IMG/VR virus record: IMGVR_UViG_3300032893_000051
Coordinates: 1 to 57,818 of that record
Origin: a virus
DNA length: 57,818 nucleotides
Direction: 5' to 3' (one strand)
Positions 27,192 through 35,219 of this stretch are shown one piece after another. A model generated the notes under the pieces. That model saw only the letters and a program-made list of their open reading frames with translations. It searched no databases and was not told where the DNA came from. The translations under genes were made by a program, and so were the position numbers. How positions within the stretch are numbered: the stretch's first letter is position 1; the number at the start of each line of letters is the position of its first letter.

Positions 27192-28705
27192 TTGTAAAAC
27201 GTCATGTTGACGCTCCCGGTGGTGATGTTCGCGGTCTTCGCCTGGAACCCTAGGCAGTTGCCGGACGGGATCATGAAGTCCTTACCGCCGCCTCCGGCGC
27301 TGACGATGATCGCGTTGGATGAAGTGGACAGGGCTCCGCACGTGGCGGCGTAGGCAAGGTAATAGTCCGAACCGGAGGAATCGAAGATGTCTATCTCATT
27401 TATCGCGGCGCTGGTGGAGCTGATGATCGTGGTGAACGAGCTCGTCGACAGATTCGCCGAGGAATAGCTTTGAGTGAAAGTCGATAGAACTCCTCTCCCG
27501 CTTCCGGCGTTAGCCGTTACAGCTCCAGAAATCGGCTGCGTCACCCCGCTTCCATCCACCCGCAGGGCGCCAGCGGTCGTCAGGGACAGCGGATTCGTCT
27601 TCGCAGTGACGTACGTGGGCGCGGACGTAGTGACTGCGCCCTGAACAATCGGCCCCGACTGCCCTGAGGTCGTGCTCCCCTGCGCTAGTAGAATCCCGTT
27701 CACGCTCGTGTCCAGCGCCAGCGCCGACGTGTTGAGGTTCGTTCCAGCATTTGCCGTGACCGTCCATGATCCCCCCTGATTGGCAGTCACGGTCCCGGAG
27801 ACAACCCACGGGGAAGTCGACTGCGTCACTCCTATTGTCGATGGAAAATTTGAGACAGCTACGGAGTCGGTGCCGCTATTCAGGGTCCACGTGCGGCCCG
27901 TCGTCCATGCTCCCGATTGAACCGCAGCCACTGAATCCGTCGCATTGCTCAGAGTCCACGTCCTGCCCGTCGTCCACGAACCCCCCTGGAATGAGGTAAT
28001 TTGGTCCGATGTAGTCAGGGCACGGATTTGCGTCGGGTCCACATAGCTCGACCCATTGGAGATCTGCACCGCTAGTGGGTTCGTCGAGGATGGGGCCGAT
28101 CCCAAGACTTGGGTAATGTTTATCGATTGCGTGGCAGGAAAGTTGGATACCAAAGCAGAGACAGAATCCGAGCCACTTGAGAGAGTCCATGTTCTCCCCG
28201 TGCTTCCCGAGATTGGTTGAGTCGTCGTTCCGGTCGGGTCGATCCGGAGCGGATTCGAAGGAGTACCTAGTAATACTGTACCATCGGTCAACTCAACGGG
28301 CCATCCGTTGGCGAGCGTGTTCGGCGTTCCCTGATTGGCTGTGAAGGCCCCAGGGAAGGACGACACAGCCACCAGCAGGTTTCCGGAGCCGTCCAGACTC
28401 AGGCCGGTCAGAGTGCCAGATTGATTCCCTGCGATGTAGGTTCCGCTGTTCGGCACGGCGCTTCCGGTTGGTCCAACGCTGGCGTTGCTGCCACTACCAC
28501 CACCGGTCGTAATGAGCTCGCCGCTCGCGTCCACGGCCACGGGGAGGAAGGTGTCTCCGTACAGCCCCATCATCGGGTAGCCAAGGCTCTGGAGTAATTT
28601 CCCATCCCCGGGATCGATGCCTATCTGCCCCTGGTCCCCGCGGTAGACAGTGTAGGACCCAAAACACAGAGCCGGGAAAAGTAACGCGAGAATGATTCGC
28701 TTCAT
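27188..28705 (-). CDS. Secreted fibre-like repeat protein
   Basis: A 505-residue protein beginning MKRIILALLFPALCFG, a clear signal peptide. The middle has three copies of GRTWTLxxxxDSVxA and several NQGGSWTV-like strands, a repeat style of beta-structured shaft proteins; the C-terminal 120 residues are non-repetitive (NEIDIFDSSGSDYYLAYAA). The ATG at 28705 overlaps the terminase stop as ATGA. Its place between terminase and portal is unusual for a fibre gene. Confidence 0.7.
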   Translation of the reverse strand: MKRIILALLFPALCFGSYTVYRGDQGQIGIDPGDGKLLQSLGYPMMGLYGDTFLPVAVDASGELITTGGGSGSNASVGPTGSAVPNSGTYIAGNQSGTLTGLSLDGSGNLLVAVSSFPGAFTANQGTPNTLANGWPVELTDGTVLLGTPSNPLRIDPTGTTTQPISGSTGRTWTLSSGSDSVSALVSNFPATQSINITQVLGSAPSSTNPLAVQISNGSSYVDPTQIRALTTSDQITSFQGGSWTTGRTWTLSNATDSVAAVQSGAWTTGRTWTLNSGTDSVAVSNFPSTIGVTQSTSPWVVSGTVTANQGGSWTVTANAGTNLNTSALALDTSVNGILLAQGSTTSGQSGPIVQGAVTTSAPTYVTAKTNPLSLTTAGALRVDGSGVTQPISGAVTANAGSGRGVLSTFTQSYSSANLSTSSFTTIISSTSAAINEIDIFDSSGSDYYLAYAATCGALSTSSNAIIVSAGGGGKDFMIPSGNCLGFQAKTANITTGSVNMTFYK

Positions 28706-30075
28706 CGTATCCACTTACTCGCTCCAGTGAGGCTGACGGGCTTCCAGTTAGTGGGCATTCCGGTTGACAGCTCGGAGATTGCCTGGGTCGATGCGTCCAC
28801 CTGATCGTCGTTCTTCCCGTTTGGAAATTCTGCCCATTCCTGTACGTAGTCTCCTATCCATGGTGCCAGGGATGGATCCGGAATCCAAACGTTTCCTGAC
28901 TCTATCTGCGGGGATACAGCCTGGGCGCGGAGTTCCTTTGACCCTTTGGGGCGTATGGGGACAATGCCGGCGATTTCGCGTTTGAGGGTGTCGATCAGGG
29001 CCGCGCCGTTTGCCGCTTCCTCCACGCACTTCTTACCGGCGTTCGGGTATCTGGCAGACAAAGTACGAAAGGCGCCTATGGTGTCCGTGAAAGAAAGACG
29101 CGCGCGTATCTGGTCGATCAGGTACTTATCGGCGCCAACCTTCCCCCACACCTGCCCCACGACGTAGTCGGTCGATGCGCCTTCCTTGAAGGTAAGGTCC
29201 CACGACGAAATCATCAGGTCCATTTGCGGGAGAGTCTTGTAGTACTTCCACCAGTGCCGCTTGACGATATTCCCTTCCTGCGGGCTCGGGCGTTGCTGGT
29301 AGAGAGCCTCGAAGTCCTGGCTTCCGATCGTCTTCTTGGTTTGCAGAAGAGTGTCGATGTCGAATCGCTCTGGCCACAGAGCCTTTCCCTCTTCGTCGAT
29401 CGCGGGCATCGAGAGGATTTCCCAGTCGTTCCCTTGCGTGTCGATCAAGTGCGCCGGCAGATCCTTGTCGGACCAGCGAGTTTGAATCAGCACGATCTTT
29501 CCGCCTGGCGCGAGTCGCGTGTAGAGCACAGAGCCGAACCAGTCTTTTATTTCCTTCAGAATCGGCTCGGAGTTCGCTTCCTGACGGTTCTTATGTATAT
29601 CGTCGATAATAATCAGATTCGCTCCGCGGGACGTAAGCGGACCTTTCGCTCCGACTGCGTAGTACGCGCCGCCTTGCTTGGTGTTGAATCGGTGAGCGGC
29701 GAGCGACTCGGGATTTAATTCTAGCTCTGGGAAGATCGCTTTGTAGTCCGGCGTGGTCATCAGCGCGCGGGTTTTCCGTCCAAAATCGGATGCTACTTCC
29801 TGCGAATACGTCGTGGATATCACTTCGTGGCTCGGGTGCCGGCCCATGTACCACGAGGGAAGTAGGGCATTCACCATTCTGGACTTCCCGTGCCGAGGAG
29901 GCGCGTAGATCATCAGCCGCATAATATCCCCGCGTTCTAGCGCCTCGATTCTGCGGACCATGCGGACGATATGGTTGGGAGTCTGGTAGTCGTCGTCCAT
30001 AACAGCAGCGTAGGAAAGTAAATCGTTCCGCGCCCATTGCTGTACGGCTATTTGTATTTCACTACGATGCTGCAT
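28702..30075 (-). CDS. terL: Terminase large subunit
   Basis: A 457-residue protein with an ATPase domain (Walker A YAPPRHGKSRM at about 56-66; Walker B LIIIDDIHK) and a C-terminal RNase-H-like nuclease (MISSWDLTFKEGASTDYVVG, CVEEAANGAALIDTLKREI, KNDDQVDASTQAISEL). It packages DNA through the portal. It follows the small subunit, separated only by a small zinc-ribbon gene with which it overlaps by 28 bases. Confidence 0.92.
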   Translation of the reverse strand: MQHRSEIQIAVQQWARNDLLSYAAVMDDDYQTPNHIVRMVRRIEALERGDIMRLMIYAPPRHGKSRMVNALLPSWYMGRHPSHEVISTTYSQEVASDFGRKTRALMTTPDYKAIFPELELNPESLAAHRFNTKQGGAYYAVGAKGPLTSRGANLIIIDDIHKNRQEANSEPILKEIKDWFGSVLYTRLAPGGKIVLIQTRWSDKDLPAHLIDTQGNDWEILSMPAIDEEGKALWPERFDIDTLLQTKKTIGSQDFEALYQQRPSPQEGNIVKRHWWKYYKTLPQMDLMISSWDLTFKEGASTDYVVGQVWGKVGADKYLIDQIRARLSFTDTIGAFRTLSARYPNAGKKCVEEAANGAALIDTLKREIAGIVPIRPKGSKELRAQAVSPQIESGNVWIPDPSLAPWIGDYVQEWAEFPNGKNDDQVDASTQAISELSTGMPTNWKPVSLTGASKWIR

Positions 30076-30155
30076 CGGCCGCAGATATAGCAGGAGATTT
30101 TCTCAACCAGTTTCGTGCACCCACACCGTGGGCACTTGCCTTTAGCCTTCGCCAT
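30048..30155 (-). CDS. 35-residue zinc-ribbon protein between terminase subunits
   Basis: A reading frame of 35 codons starting ATG at 30155 behind GGGGAAGGAAG. The product has two cysteine knuckles (KCPRCGCTK and SCYICGRC), a compact zinc ribbon. It overlaps the small-terminase end by 14 bases and the large-terminase start by 28, so it is translated as part of the packaging unit. Such ribbons between the terminase subunits may bind DNA; the exact role is unknown. Confidence 0.6.
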   Translation of the reverse strand: MAKAKGKCPRCGCTKLVEKISCYICGRCSIVVKYK

Positions 30156-30537
30156 CTTCCTTCCCCTTGATGAAGTTCTCGGCCGCGCGCCTGGCTTTGT
30201 CGGGCGTCCACTGCGGCAGAAGGTTCAGGCTCCCCGAGACATCCACTGCCTGCCTGGGTTTGCCCACAATTCGGTCGAGCAACGCGTTATAATGTTTCTC
30301 CGACCCCTGGAGACCCTTGATGGCCATCGAAGCAAGCATAACCCGAAGGACGCTGGATTTAGGGTCGTTCTGGATCGCCTTCAAGTCGTCGATGCTCCCC
30401 TCCAGCATCAGGGTAGCGATGTTCGAAAGTTCCTGTGTGGTGAGTATTCTTATTCTTTTAAATTCCTCGTCCACTTTCGGGCGGCCGCCGGGATTCCCGC
30501 TCTGGCCCGGCTTAAACTGCGTATCTTCCTTCGGCAT
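30142..30537 (-). CDS. terS: Terminase small subunit-like protein (DUF5681)
   Basis: A 131-residue protein starting with FKPGQSGNPGGRPK, the signature of DUF5681 proteins, which lie directly before terL in many phages. The rest is helical (ILTTQELSNIATLMLEG, VMLASMAIKGLQGSEKHYNA) and could form the DNA-recognising ring. A site AGGAGG lies upstream. It is the first gene of the late operon. Confidence 0.7.
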   Translation of the reverse strand: MPKEDTQFKPGQSGNPGGRPKVDEEFKRIRILTTQELSNIATLMLEGSIDDLKAIQNDPKSSVLRVMLASMAIKGLQGSEKHYNALLDRIVGKPRQAVDVSGSLNLLPQWTPDKARRAAENFIKGKEDGEG

Positions 30538-30737
30538 CCAGTATTGCCTCCTGTATTCAGGTTATGCACCATCTAGAAAAAAAGAAAGAAAGTTTACTAT
30601 GCGGCGCCTTCCACAACCCAAGGTTGTCATATCGAGTCTAAAATAAACCAGCTACCATGAGGGTAAGAAGTCGGCCGGCTGGGCGCAGAGGGTGCTAGGG
30701 AATTTGCCCGCCGGTCGGCTTCGGGCAAGGAGGACTG
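30538..30737. promoter_or_regulatory. Divergent region between late operon and phosphatase gene
   Basis: About 200 bases without a gene between terS (minus) and the phosphatase gene (plus). It contains TCTAGAAAAAAAG at 30572-30584, related to the A-tract/CTAGA motif seen at early promoters, and a GC-rich hairpin at about 30673-30718 (GCCGG...GGGC with GCCC...CCGG) in the plus-strand leader. It must hold the late promoter on the minus strand, but I cannot point to a certain -35/-10. Confidence 0.4.
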
Positions 30738-31163
30738 ATGACCATCTACCAGGTGGAAGAAGGCCTCTACCGCGGCGGCCCGCCAACCGTCGAATCCTAC
30801 AGACTACTGTCCCAAATGAGCACCATACTGAATCTCCGATCCTGGCCCCCAGCGGTTCGGAAGGAGTACGATTTGTTCCGCCGGCCCCGCGTTCGCATTC
30901 TCACTGACCCCTGGATGCCGTTCATGCCGCCGTCCCATCGCTGCACGGACGCAGCAATCGCCCTTATTGAGAACAAGGATCTTCGGCCCATTTATGTGCA
31001 CTGCCTGAATGGTCTGGACCGCACCGGCTACATCATCGCGGCCTACAGGGTTAAGAAGTGCGGCTGGTCGATTCGCGAGGCGGTCACAGAAATGCGCAGC
31101 GTCGGATTCTCCTGGGCCTATGGATTCTGGATTTGGCAGCTTCAGGACTATTGTCTGAGATAA
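30738..31163 (+). CDS. Tyrosine/dual-specificity phosphatase-like protein
   Basis: A 141-residue protein with the PTP loop HCLNGLDRTG at residues 88-97, that is C(x)5R with Cys89 and Arg95, and a likely general acid Asp57 in DPWMPF. Its size fits the small DSP/PTP fold (start YQVEEGLYRGGPP is typical of atypical DSPs). It would remove phosphate from protein or lipid/RNA substrates in the host cell. AAGGAGG lies five bases before the ATG. First plus-strand gene beside the late operon. Confidence 0.85.
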   Translation: MTIYQVEEGLYRGGPPTVESYRLLSQMSTILNLRSWPPAVRKEYDLFRRPRVRILTDPWMPFMPPSHRCTDAAIALIENKDLRPIYVHCLNGLDRTGYIIAAYRVKKCGWSIREAVTEMRSVGFSWAYGFWIWQLQDYCLR

Positions 31164-31205
31164 AAACCCGGCGCGCGTTTGTCCTCGCCAGGCAACGGCG
31201 CCGGG
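31162..31205 (-). terminator. Rho-independent terminator of the protease operon
   Basis: On the minus strand an 8-bp perfect stem (CCCGGCGC at 31198-31205 side with its complement at 31167-31174) is followed by TTTTT at 31162-31166. It lies 27 bases after the stop of the papain-like gene and would stop that transcript before it runs antisense into the phosphatase gene. Confidence 0.65.
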
Positions 31206-31231
31206 CCTATCTCTGGAGGCAGCCAGAGAAT

Positions 31232-32158
31232 TCAGTCAACCATGAGTCCGAAGAATTCGAGGATTACAAATCCCGCGACTAGGCAGACCATCACTAGGAA
31301 GATGTAGAACGGCCAACTGTGGTCATCTCCGGTTGCGGAGATTTCTTCCTTGTCCACGTTGAAAATCAAAGCATCCGACGCAACACTGTTGCATTTCACA
31401 CCATTTTTGTCGGTGGCCTTGGTCCAGATGTAGCCTTTTTCTCCCCACTCCGTGCCCCAGGAGTTTTTCACGTGGAACAATCCCACGCCGTTCGGCAGGT
31501 TGCCCTCTGCGTTAAACTTGCATTGTCCCTCACAATCATATCCGGTCAGTAAAACCATGTGGTTCACCTGACCTGGAGTGCAGGCCTTGTACACTCCGCC
31601 CTGATACAGCTCCCAGTGCATGTCCGCATAAACGTCGACAGACACGGGGTGGTGCAGCACGCCGACGGAGTAGGCGATATCGCGGAAGCTGGGGCCGTTC
31701 ATTTCTCCCAGCATCGAATAACTCTCTGCGGAGGCGACGGGTTTGAGATGCCGGCAGGTCGAGGTCTGTCCAGTGTACGGCCACTGATTGTACGTCGGAG
31801 GTCCTTTCGGATTTATGAACCACTCCGCCGCGTCGAAATCCCCTCCACTGCATCCGTCCGCAGTTTCGTAGTCGCAGTCGATCAGATAGTTGAACGACAG
31901 CCGCCCCGGATCCCGTCCGGAGTTTAACAGCGTGTCTCGGAGGTTTCCGGTTAGTGAGAAGTCGTAGCAGTCCCCGCATTCCCCCTGGTTCTCCACGGGC
32001 GAGGCTTTCAGGTCGTACTTATTCGGGATGACGGAGGTTTCCGCGAGAAACGAAATGTGCGGCATCGCCTCGAGCATCTTGTGGGTTTTTCGCTTCAGGC
32101 CTTTGGGATGCAGCGCATAGGCGTTCGTCGCAATCAGAAGGATGAGAATCAGTCGCAT
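31232..32158 (-). CDS. Membrane-anchored papain-like cysteine protease (C1A)
   Basis: A 308-residue protein with a signal peptide (MRLILILLIATNAYA), almost no propeptide, and all C1A landmarks: Gln58 in NQGECGDCYDFS, catalytic Cys64, GCSGGDFDAAEWF, His200 in VNHMVLLTGYD and Asn232 in KNSWGTEWGEKGY. Residues 282-305 form a C-terminal membrane segment (FYIFLVMVCLVAGFVILEFF), so the enzyme would sit on the periplasmic side of the inner membrane. It forms a two-gene unit with a 47-residue protein and has its own terminator. Papain-like enzymes are rare in phages; the target could be host envelope proteins, competing phage, or the phage's own secreted fibres. Confidence 0.85.
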   Translation of the reverse strand: MRLILILLIATNAYALHPKGLKRKTHKMLEAMPHISFLAETSVIPNKYDLKASPVENQGECGDCYDFSLTGNLRDTLLNSGRDPGRLSFNYLIDCDYETADGCSGGDFDAAEWFINPKGPPTYNQWPYTGQTSTCRHLKPVASAESYSMLGEMNGPSFRDIAYSVGVLHHPVSVDVYADMHWELYQGGVYKACTPGQVNHMVLLTGYDCEGQCKFNAEGNLPNGVGLFHVKNSWGTEWGEKGYIWTKATDKNGVKCNSVASDALIFNVDKEEISATGDDHSWPFYIFLVMVCLVAGFVILEFFGLMVD

Positions 32159-32167
32159 AGGAACTCC

Positions 32168-32311
32168 CTATTTCTTGAATGCCTTTACGTGGTCGATGAA
32201 GTCCTGGGCCGTCTGTGCGGGACTCGAGCTGCCGGTGATCAGTTTGATGATGTCCGGCAAAACCTTCCCCAGCTCCGCCAAAATGAACATAAGCCATTGT
32301 TCCCATGTCAT
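32168..32311 (-). CDS. 47-residue small protein upstream of papain-like protease
   Basis: A frame of 47 codons from ATG 32311 behind GGGGAGG. The product (MTWEQWLMFILAELGKVLPD, then IIKLITGSSSPAQTAQDFID) has an amphipathic helix and a helical C-terminus. It ends nine bases before the protease start, so it is co-translated. It might chaperone or inhibit the protease, or be a holin-like peptide; neither is shown. Confidence 0.6.
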   Translation of the reverse strand: MTWEQWLMFILAELGKVLPDIIKLITGSSSPAQTAQDFIDHVKAFKK

Positions 32312-32340
32312 AGCTCATCCTCCCCATGTAGAATAATAGC

Positions 32341-32556
32341 ATGGGTGACCTCGACTTTAAGCAGTTCGTGGAGTGGGCGTTCATGGCGATCCTTTCTGGA
32401 GCGATAGGACTCAGCGCCAGATCTCTAGATCGAATTACCAAAAGTGTGGAGCATCTGAACGAGAAAATGGCCGTGATTCTTGAACGCATCTCCTGGCACC
32501 AGAAGGAGATCGAGGACCACTCAAAGCGCATCTCCAAACTCGAATCTGACGACTAG
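32341..32556 (+). CDS. Holin-like/XhlA-like membrane and coiled-coil protein
   Basis: A 71-residue protein with one membrane segment (about 11-28, WAFMAILSGAIGLSARSL) followed by a coiled coil (HLNEKMAVILERISWHQKEI). This layout resembles XhlA-type and other small phage lysis proteins. It opens the plus-strand lysis segment that includes the M15 endolysin. The start lies 30 bases from the divergent minus-strand gene. Confidence 0.55.
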   Translation: MGDLDFKQFVEWAFMAILSGAIGLSARSLDRITKSVEHLNEKMAVILERISWHQKEIEDHSKRISKLESDD

Positions 32557-32611
32557 CCCTATCGACAAAGTCAAGACTTCTCCTGTATCCTGAACCTCTC
32601 AGGAGGAAAAC

Positions 32612-32884
32612 ATGCCAACGGAATCAGTGAACGTTTTGGTGAACCAGGACACGTACGCGGTGGGTTTGGCTTTGGCGAAGTTCGCCGCCGACGTGAAGGC
32701 GGCATTCAAGGCCGGCGGATCCGTCGCGGAAGTTACGGCCATTGCCACGGCGGCGGTGACGGATCTCCTTCCGCAAGTCCAGAACCTTTCTCAACTGGTG
32801 CCTGAAGCCCAGGCGAACCTTTCGGCCGAGGTGAATACGGCCGCATTAGTGGGTCAGGCGATTTACATGGCTCTGGCGTCGTAG
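32612..32884 (+). CDS. Small helical protein of unknown function
   Basis: A 90-residue Ala/Val-rich helical protein (NVLVNQDTYAVGLALAKFAA) behind AGGAGG. No signal peptide and no clear membrane segment. I do not recognise a family. It lies between the holin-like gene and the glycosyltransferase. Confidence 0.6.
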   Translation: MPTESVNVLVNQDTYAVGLALAKFAADVKAAFKAGGSVAEVTAIATAAVTDLLPQVQNLSQLVPEAQANLSAEVNTAALVGQAIYMALAS

Positions 32885-32977
32885 AGTCTCCCCGCGCAGG
32901 AGGGGCGTCGTGGCAGCGGTAACGCCGGTCATTGGTCCCGAAATGCTGCTAGGCGACCGGGACCCCAAAAGGAACAT

Positions 32978-33946
32978 ATGGAACGGCATTTAGTCGACCA
33001 AATACGGCACAAGGAACTTTCAGGGGACAACACCCTGCACGTCATCGGTGTGATCTCAAATCCCATTCGCTACCACTCTAGATACCGGTTGTTCCGGCAG
33101 TGGTACGAAGAGATGCAGAACACTCCAAACGTGAAGGTCTACGTAGTCGAGGTAGCCTACGGAGATCGGCAGTTCGAGTGCACGGACAGGGGGAACGTCT
33201 GCCACCTTCAGCTTCGGGCGACGCAGGAGATTTGGCTGAAGGAGGGAATGATCAATCTCGGTGTGGAAGAACTGCTTCCGAAAGATTGGAAGTACGTATC
33301 CTGGCAGGACGCCGACATCCACTTCTGCGATCCAAACTGGGCGCAGGAGGCTCTGCATCAGCTGCAGTTTTTCAAGGTGATCCAACCCTGGCGCGATTGT
33401 CTGGACCTAGGGTTTCACGGCACGGTTCTACAGCACTTCCAGAGTTTCTGCTATGTGCACAGACTTGGTGTGGAGAAACAAAAGCATCCCACCGATCCAT
33501 ATAAATACGCCCACTCCGGATTCGCGTGGTGCGCGCGCCGAGACTGGTGGGAGGCGATCGACAAGCTGATTGACTTCGCGATTTTGGGAAGTGCCGATCA
33601 CCACATGGCGTTTGGACTAGTCGGCGAGGAGAAGGACACCATACACGCCAAGGCCCACGAGAATTTCCACAAGCTGATCTACGAATGGTCGTTCCGGGCG
33701 TACCGCGCGTGCCAGGGACGAGTTGGATTCTGTCCCGGACGGATCGAACACCAGTTCCACGGACCGAAGGCCAAGCGCCGGTACCGCGAGCGGTGGCAGA
33801 TTCCGATTCGACATAACTACGATCCGGTGAAAGACTTAACCTACGATGCCCAGGGTCTCCCGAAACTCATCGGTAAGCCAGCACTGCTTCAGGATTGCCA
33901 CGAATACCTTGTGGCTCGTAACGAAGATAACCTCGAAGATTGGTAA
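32978..33946 (+). CDS. GT-A-type glycosyltransferase-like protein
   Basis: A 322-residue protein whose N-terminal half has a Rossmann-like nucleotide-sugar region and the DxD-type WQDADIHF at about 108-115, followed by FHGTVLQHFQS and SGFAWCARRDWWEAIDKLI, a pattern of phage and bacterial GT-A enzymes. C-terminal His-rich motifs (GRIEHQFHGP) may hold the acceptor. Upstream at 32934-32964 lies a GGTCCC/GGGACC hairpin in the leader. The substrate, host glycan or DNA, is unknown. Confidence 0.65.
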   Translation: MERHLVDQIRHKELSGDNTLHVIGVISNPIRYHSRYRLFRQWYEEMQNTPNVKVYVVEVAYGDRQFECTDRGNVCHLQLRATQEIWLKEGMINLGVEELLPKDWKYVSWQDADIHFCDPNWAQEALHQLQFFKVIQPWRDCLDLGFHGTVLQHFQSFCYVHRLGVEKQKHPTDPYKYAHSGFAWCARRDWWEAIDKLIDFAILGSADHHMAFGLVGEEKDTIHAKAHENFHKLIYEWSFRAYRACQGRVGFCPGRIEHQFHGPKAKRRYRERWQIPIRHNYDPVKDLTYDAQGLPKLIGKPALLQDCHEYLVARNEDNLEDW

Positions 33947-33956
33947 GGAGAAAACG

Positions 33957-34157
33957 ATGCCCGAACCAGTAACCGAAATCCTCATGTACCGACACCGCGG
34001 ATACAAAAACTCCATGAACGGAGTTGTGGTCCAAGTTTTCGGTAACGACCCAGCGCCCACGGATCCGGATCCAACGATCAACTACACGCTCCTGTGGGAC
34101 CACGACGTTGTGACTACTACTACCGTGAAGCCGCACCAGGACCAGCCCGCGGCTTGA
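33957..34157 (+). CDS. 66-residue small protein
   Basis: The start at 33957 has TAAGGAG eight bases upstream; a longer frame would overlap the glycosyltransferase gene. The product (PEPVTEILMYRHRGYKNSMN, then GVVVQVFGNDPAP) is a short beta-rich protein of unknown function. It ends one base before the M15 peptidase gene and is probably co-translated with it. Confidence 0.6.
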   Translation: MPEPVTEILMYRHRGYKNSMNGVVVQVFGNDPAPTDPDPTINYTLLWDHDVVTTTTVKPHQDQPAA

Positions 34158-34158
34158 T

Positions 34159-34566
34159 ATGGTCAAGACGTACAAGAAGGGCTCCGGAACCCCGCTGTCT
34201 GAGCACTTCACTACTGCTAGCTTCGACTGCCACTGCACGCGAGCGAGCTGCGCAGAAACACTGGTGGACGAGAGCCTTCCGCCGGCTTTGGAACTTCTGT
34301 GGAAAATCGCAGGACCTTTCGAAGTTAATTCTGGATACCGATGCATGGAGCACAATGCGGAGGTTGGTGGAAAACAGGACTCCCAGCACATGTTCGGGAA
34401 AGCCGCCGACTGCCAATCTCTGAAGGGCTACTCCGGCCCGGCAATGGCCAGGTACGCGGAGCAGGTGCCTAGGTTTTCGGCCGGGGGAGTGGGGGTGTAC
34501 AAGGATTTCTGCCATGTTGACACTAGGGGTTATAGAGCCAGGTGGTCCGCCCCTCTAAGCTGCTGA
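34159..34566 (+). CDS. Endolysin, M15 peptidase (D-Ala-D-Ala carboxypeptidase-like)
   Basis: A 135-residue protein with the Peptidase_M15_3 signature: SGYRCMEHNAEVGGKQDSQH (His77), GKAADC (Asp84) and FCHVDTR (His119), the three zinc ligands. It has no signal peptide, so it needs a holin to reach the cell wall. It cuts peptidoglycan stem peptides at lysis. The location among small membrane and exported proteins supports a lysis cassette. Confidence 0.85.
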   Translation: MVKTYKKGSGTPLSEHFTTASFDCHCTRASCAETLVDESLPPALELLWKIAGPFEVNSGYRCMEHNAEVGGKQDSQHMFGKAADCQSLKGYSGPAMARYAEQVPRFSAGGVGVYKDFCHVDTRGYRARWSAPLSC

Positions 34567-34623
34567 TTTTTATCTATAAATAGCCACGATATTTCTTTCA
34601 CAATCTTTCGCTAAAATCTAAGT

Positions 34624-35184
34624 ATGAAGTACGTTGCTTGGATTTTATTACTGACCGGCTGCGGGAAGTGGCTGCCCGTGGCCAATGTTTCCTCCCCCTC
34701 GCCGACTCCCTCGGCGGAGTTGGTATCGCCCAGCGAGTCCAGAGTCGTCCCGAAGTCGACGCCTACCCCGACTCCGAAACCTACAGCGACGCCGACGCCA
34801 AATCCCTGGCAGGACTGTCAGACCTACGGGACCCAGCAGAGCTACACGCCGAACAACCGGGACTTCCAAGTACAGATCATGCCCCTGAAGTGCAACTTTC
34901 CGCCGACAAACATTGGCTCGTCCTACTCAAAGATTTCCTCTGACGAGTACGACGTGGAGGTAGAGTCCTTACTCAGCGGTGTTCCGACCCAGTGTCAAAA
35001 TATATTGAACGTCGCTCCGGAGGGCGCGTCGGATCTGCTCTGCAAGCTCAATTTTTCTGGAGCCAGCGCAGACGTCGGGAACCTGGTTACCGTCTCATAC
35101 ACCATCTCTGCCTCGTATTCCCTGGCCGGCCAAACCACGCAAATATCTTCCTCGAGCTGGACGACGCTAACGCTTTCCTACTAG
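34624..35184 (+). CDS. Outer-membrane-type lipoprotein with Pro/Thr linker
   Basis: A 186-residue protein with a lipoprotein signal (LLLTG then Cys13) and a Pro/Thr/Ser linker (about 22-60, repeated TPTPTPKPT type), followed by a beta domain with cysteines at about 66, 90, 123 and 142. A lipobox points to a Gram-negative envelope. It could be an outer-membrane spanin or a superinfection-exclusion lipoprotein; the linker length and folded domain favour a surface function. No partner inner spanin was recognised. Confidence 0.7.
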   Translation: MKYVAWILLLTGCGKWLPVANVSSPSPTPSAELVSPSESRVVPKSTPTPTPKPTATPTPNPWQDCQTYGTQQSYTPNNRDFQVQIMPLKCNFPPTNIGSSYSKISSDEYDVEVESLLSGVPTQCQNILNVAPEGASDLLCKLNFSGASADVGNLVTVSYTISASYSLAGQTTQISSSSWTTLTLSY

Positions 35185-35219
35185 GCCTTCTGGTATACTG
35201 AAAGTCCAGGAGGTCGAAA

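Noticed and set aside
32019-32537. Minus-strand frame of 172 codons covering the 47-residue gene
   Set aside because: It runs antisense to the holin-like gene and over the protease start; it has no domain and the 47-codon frame has the ribosome site.
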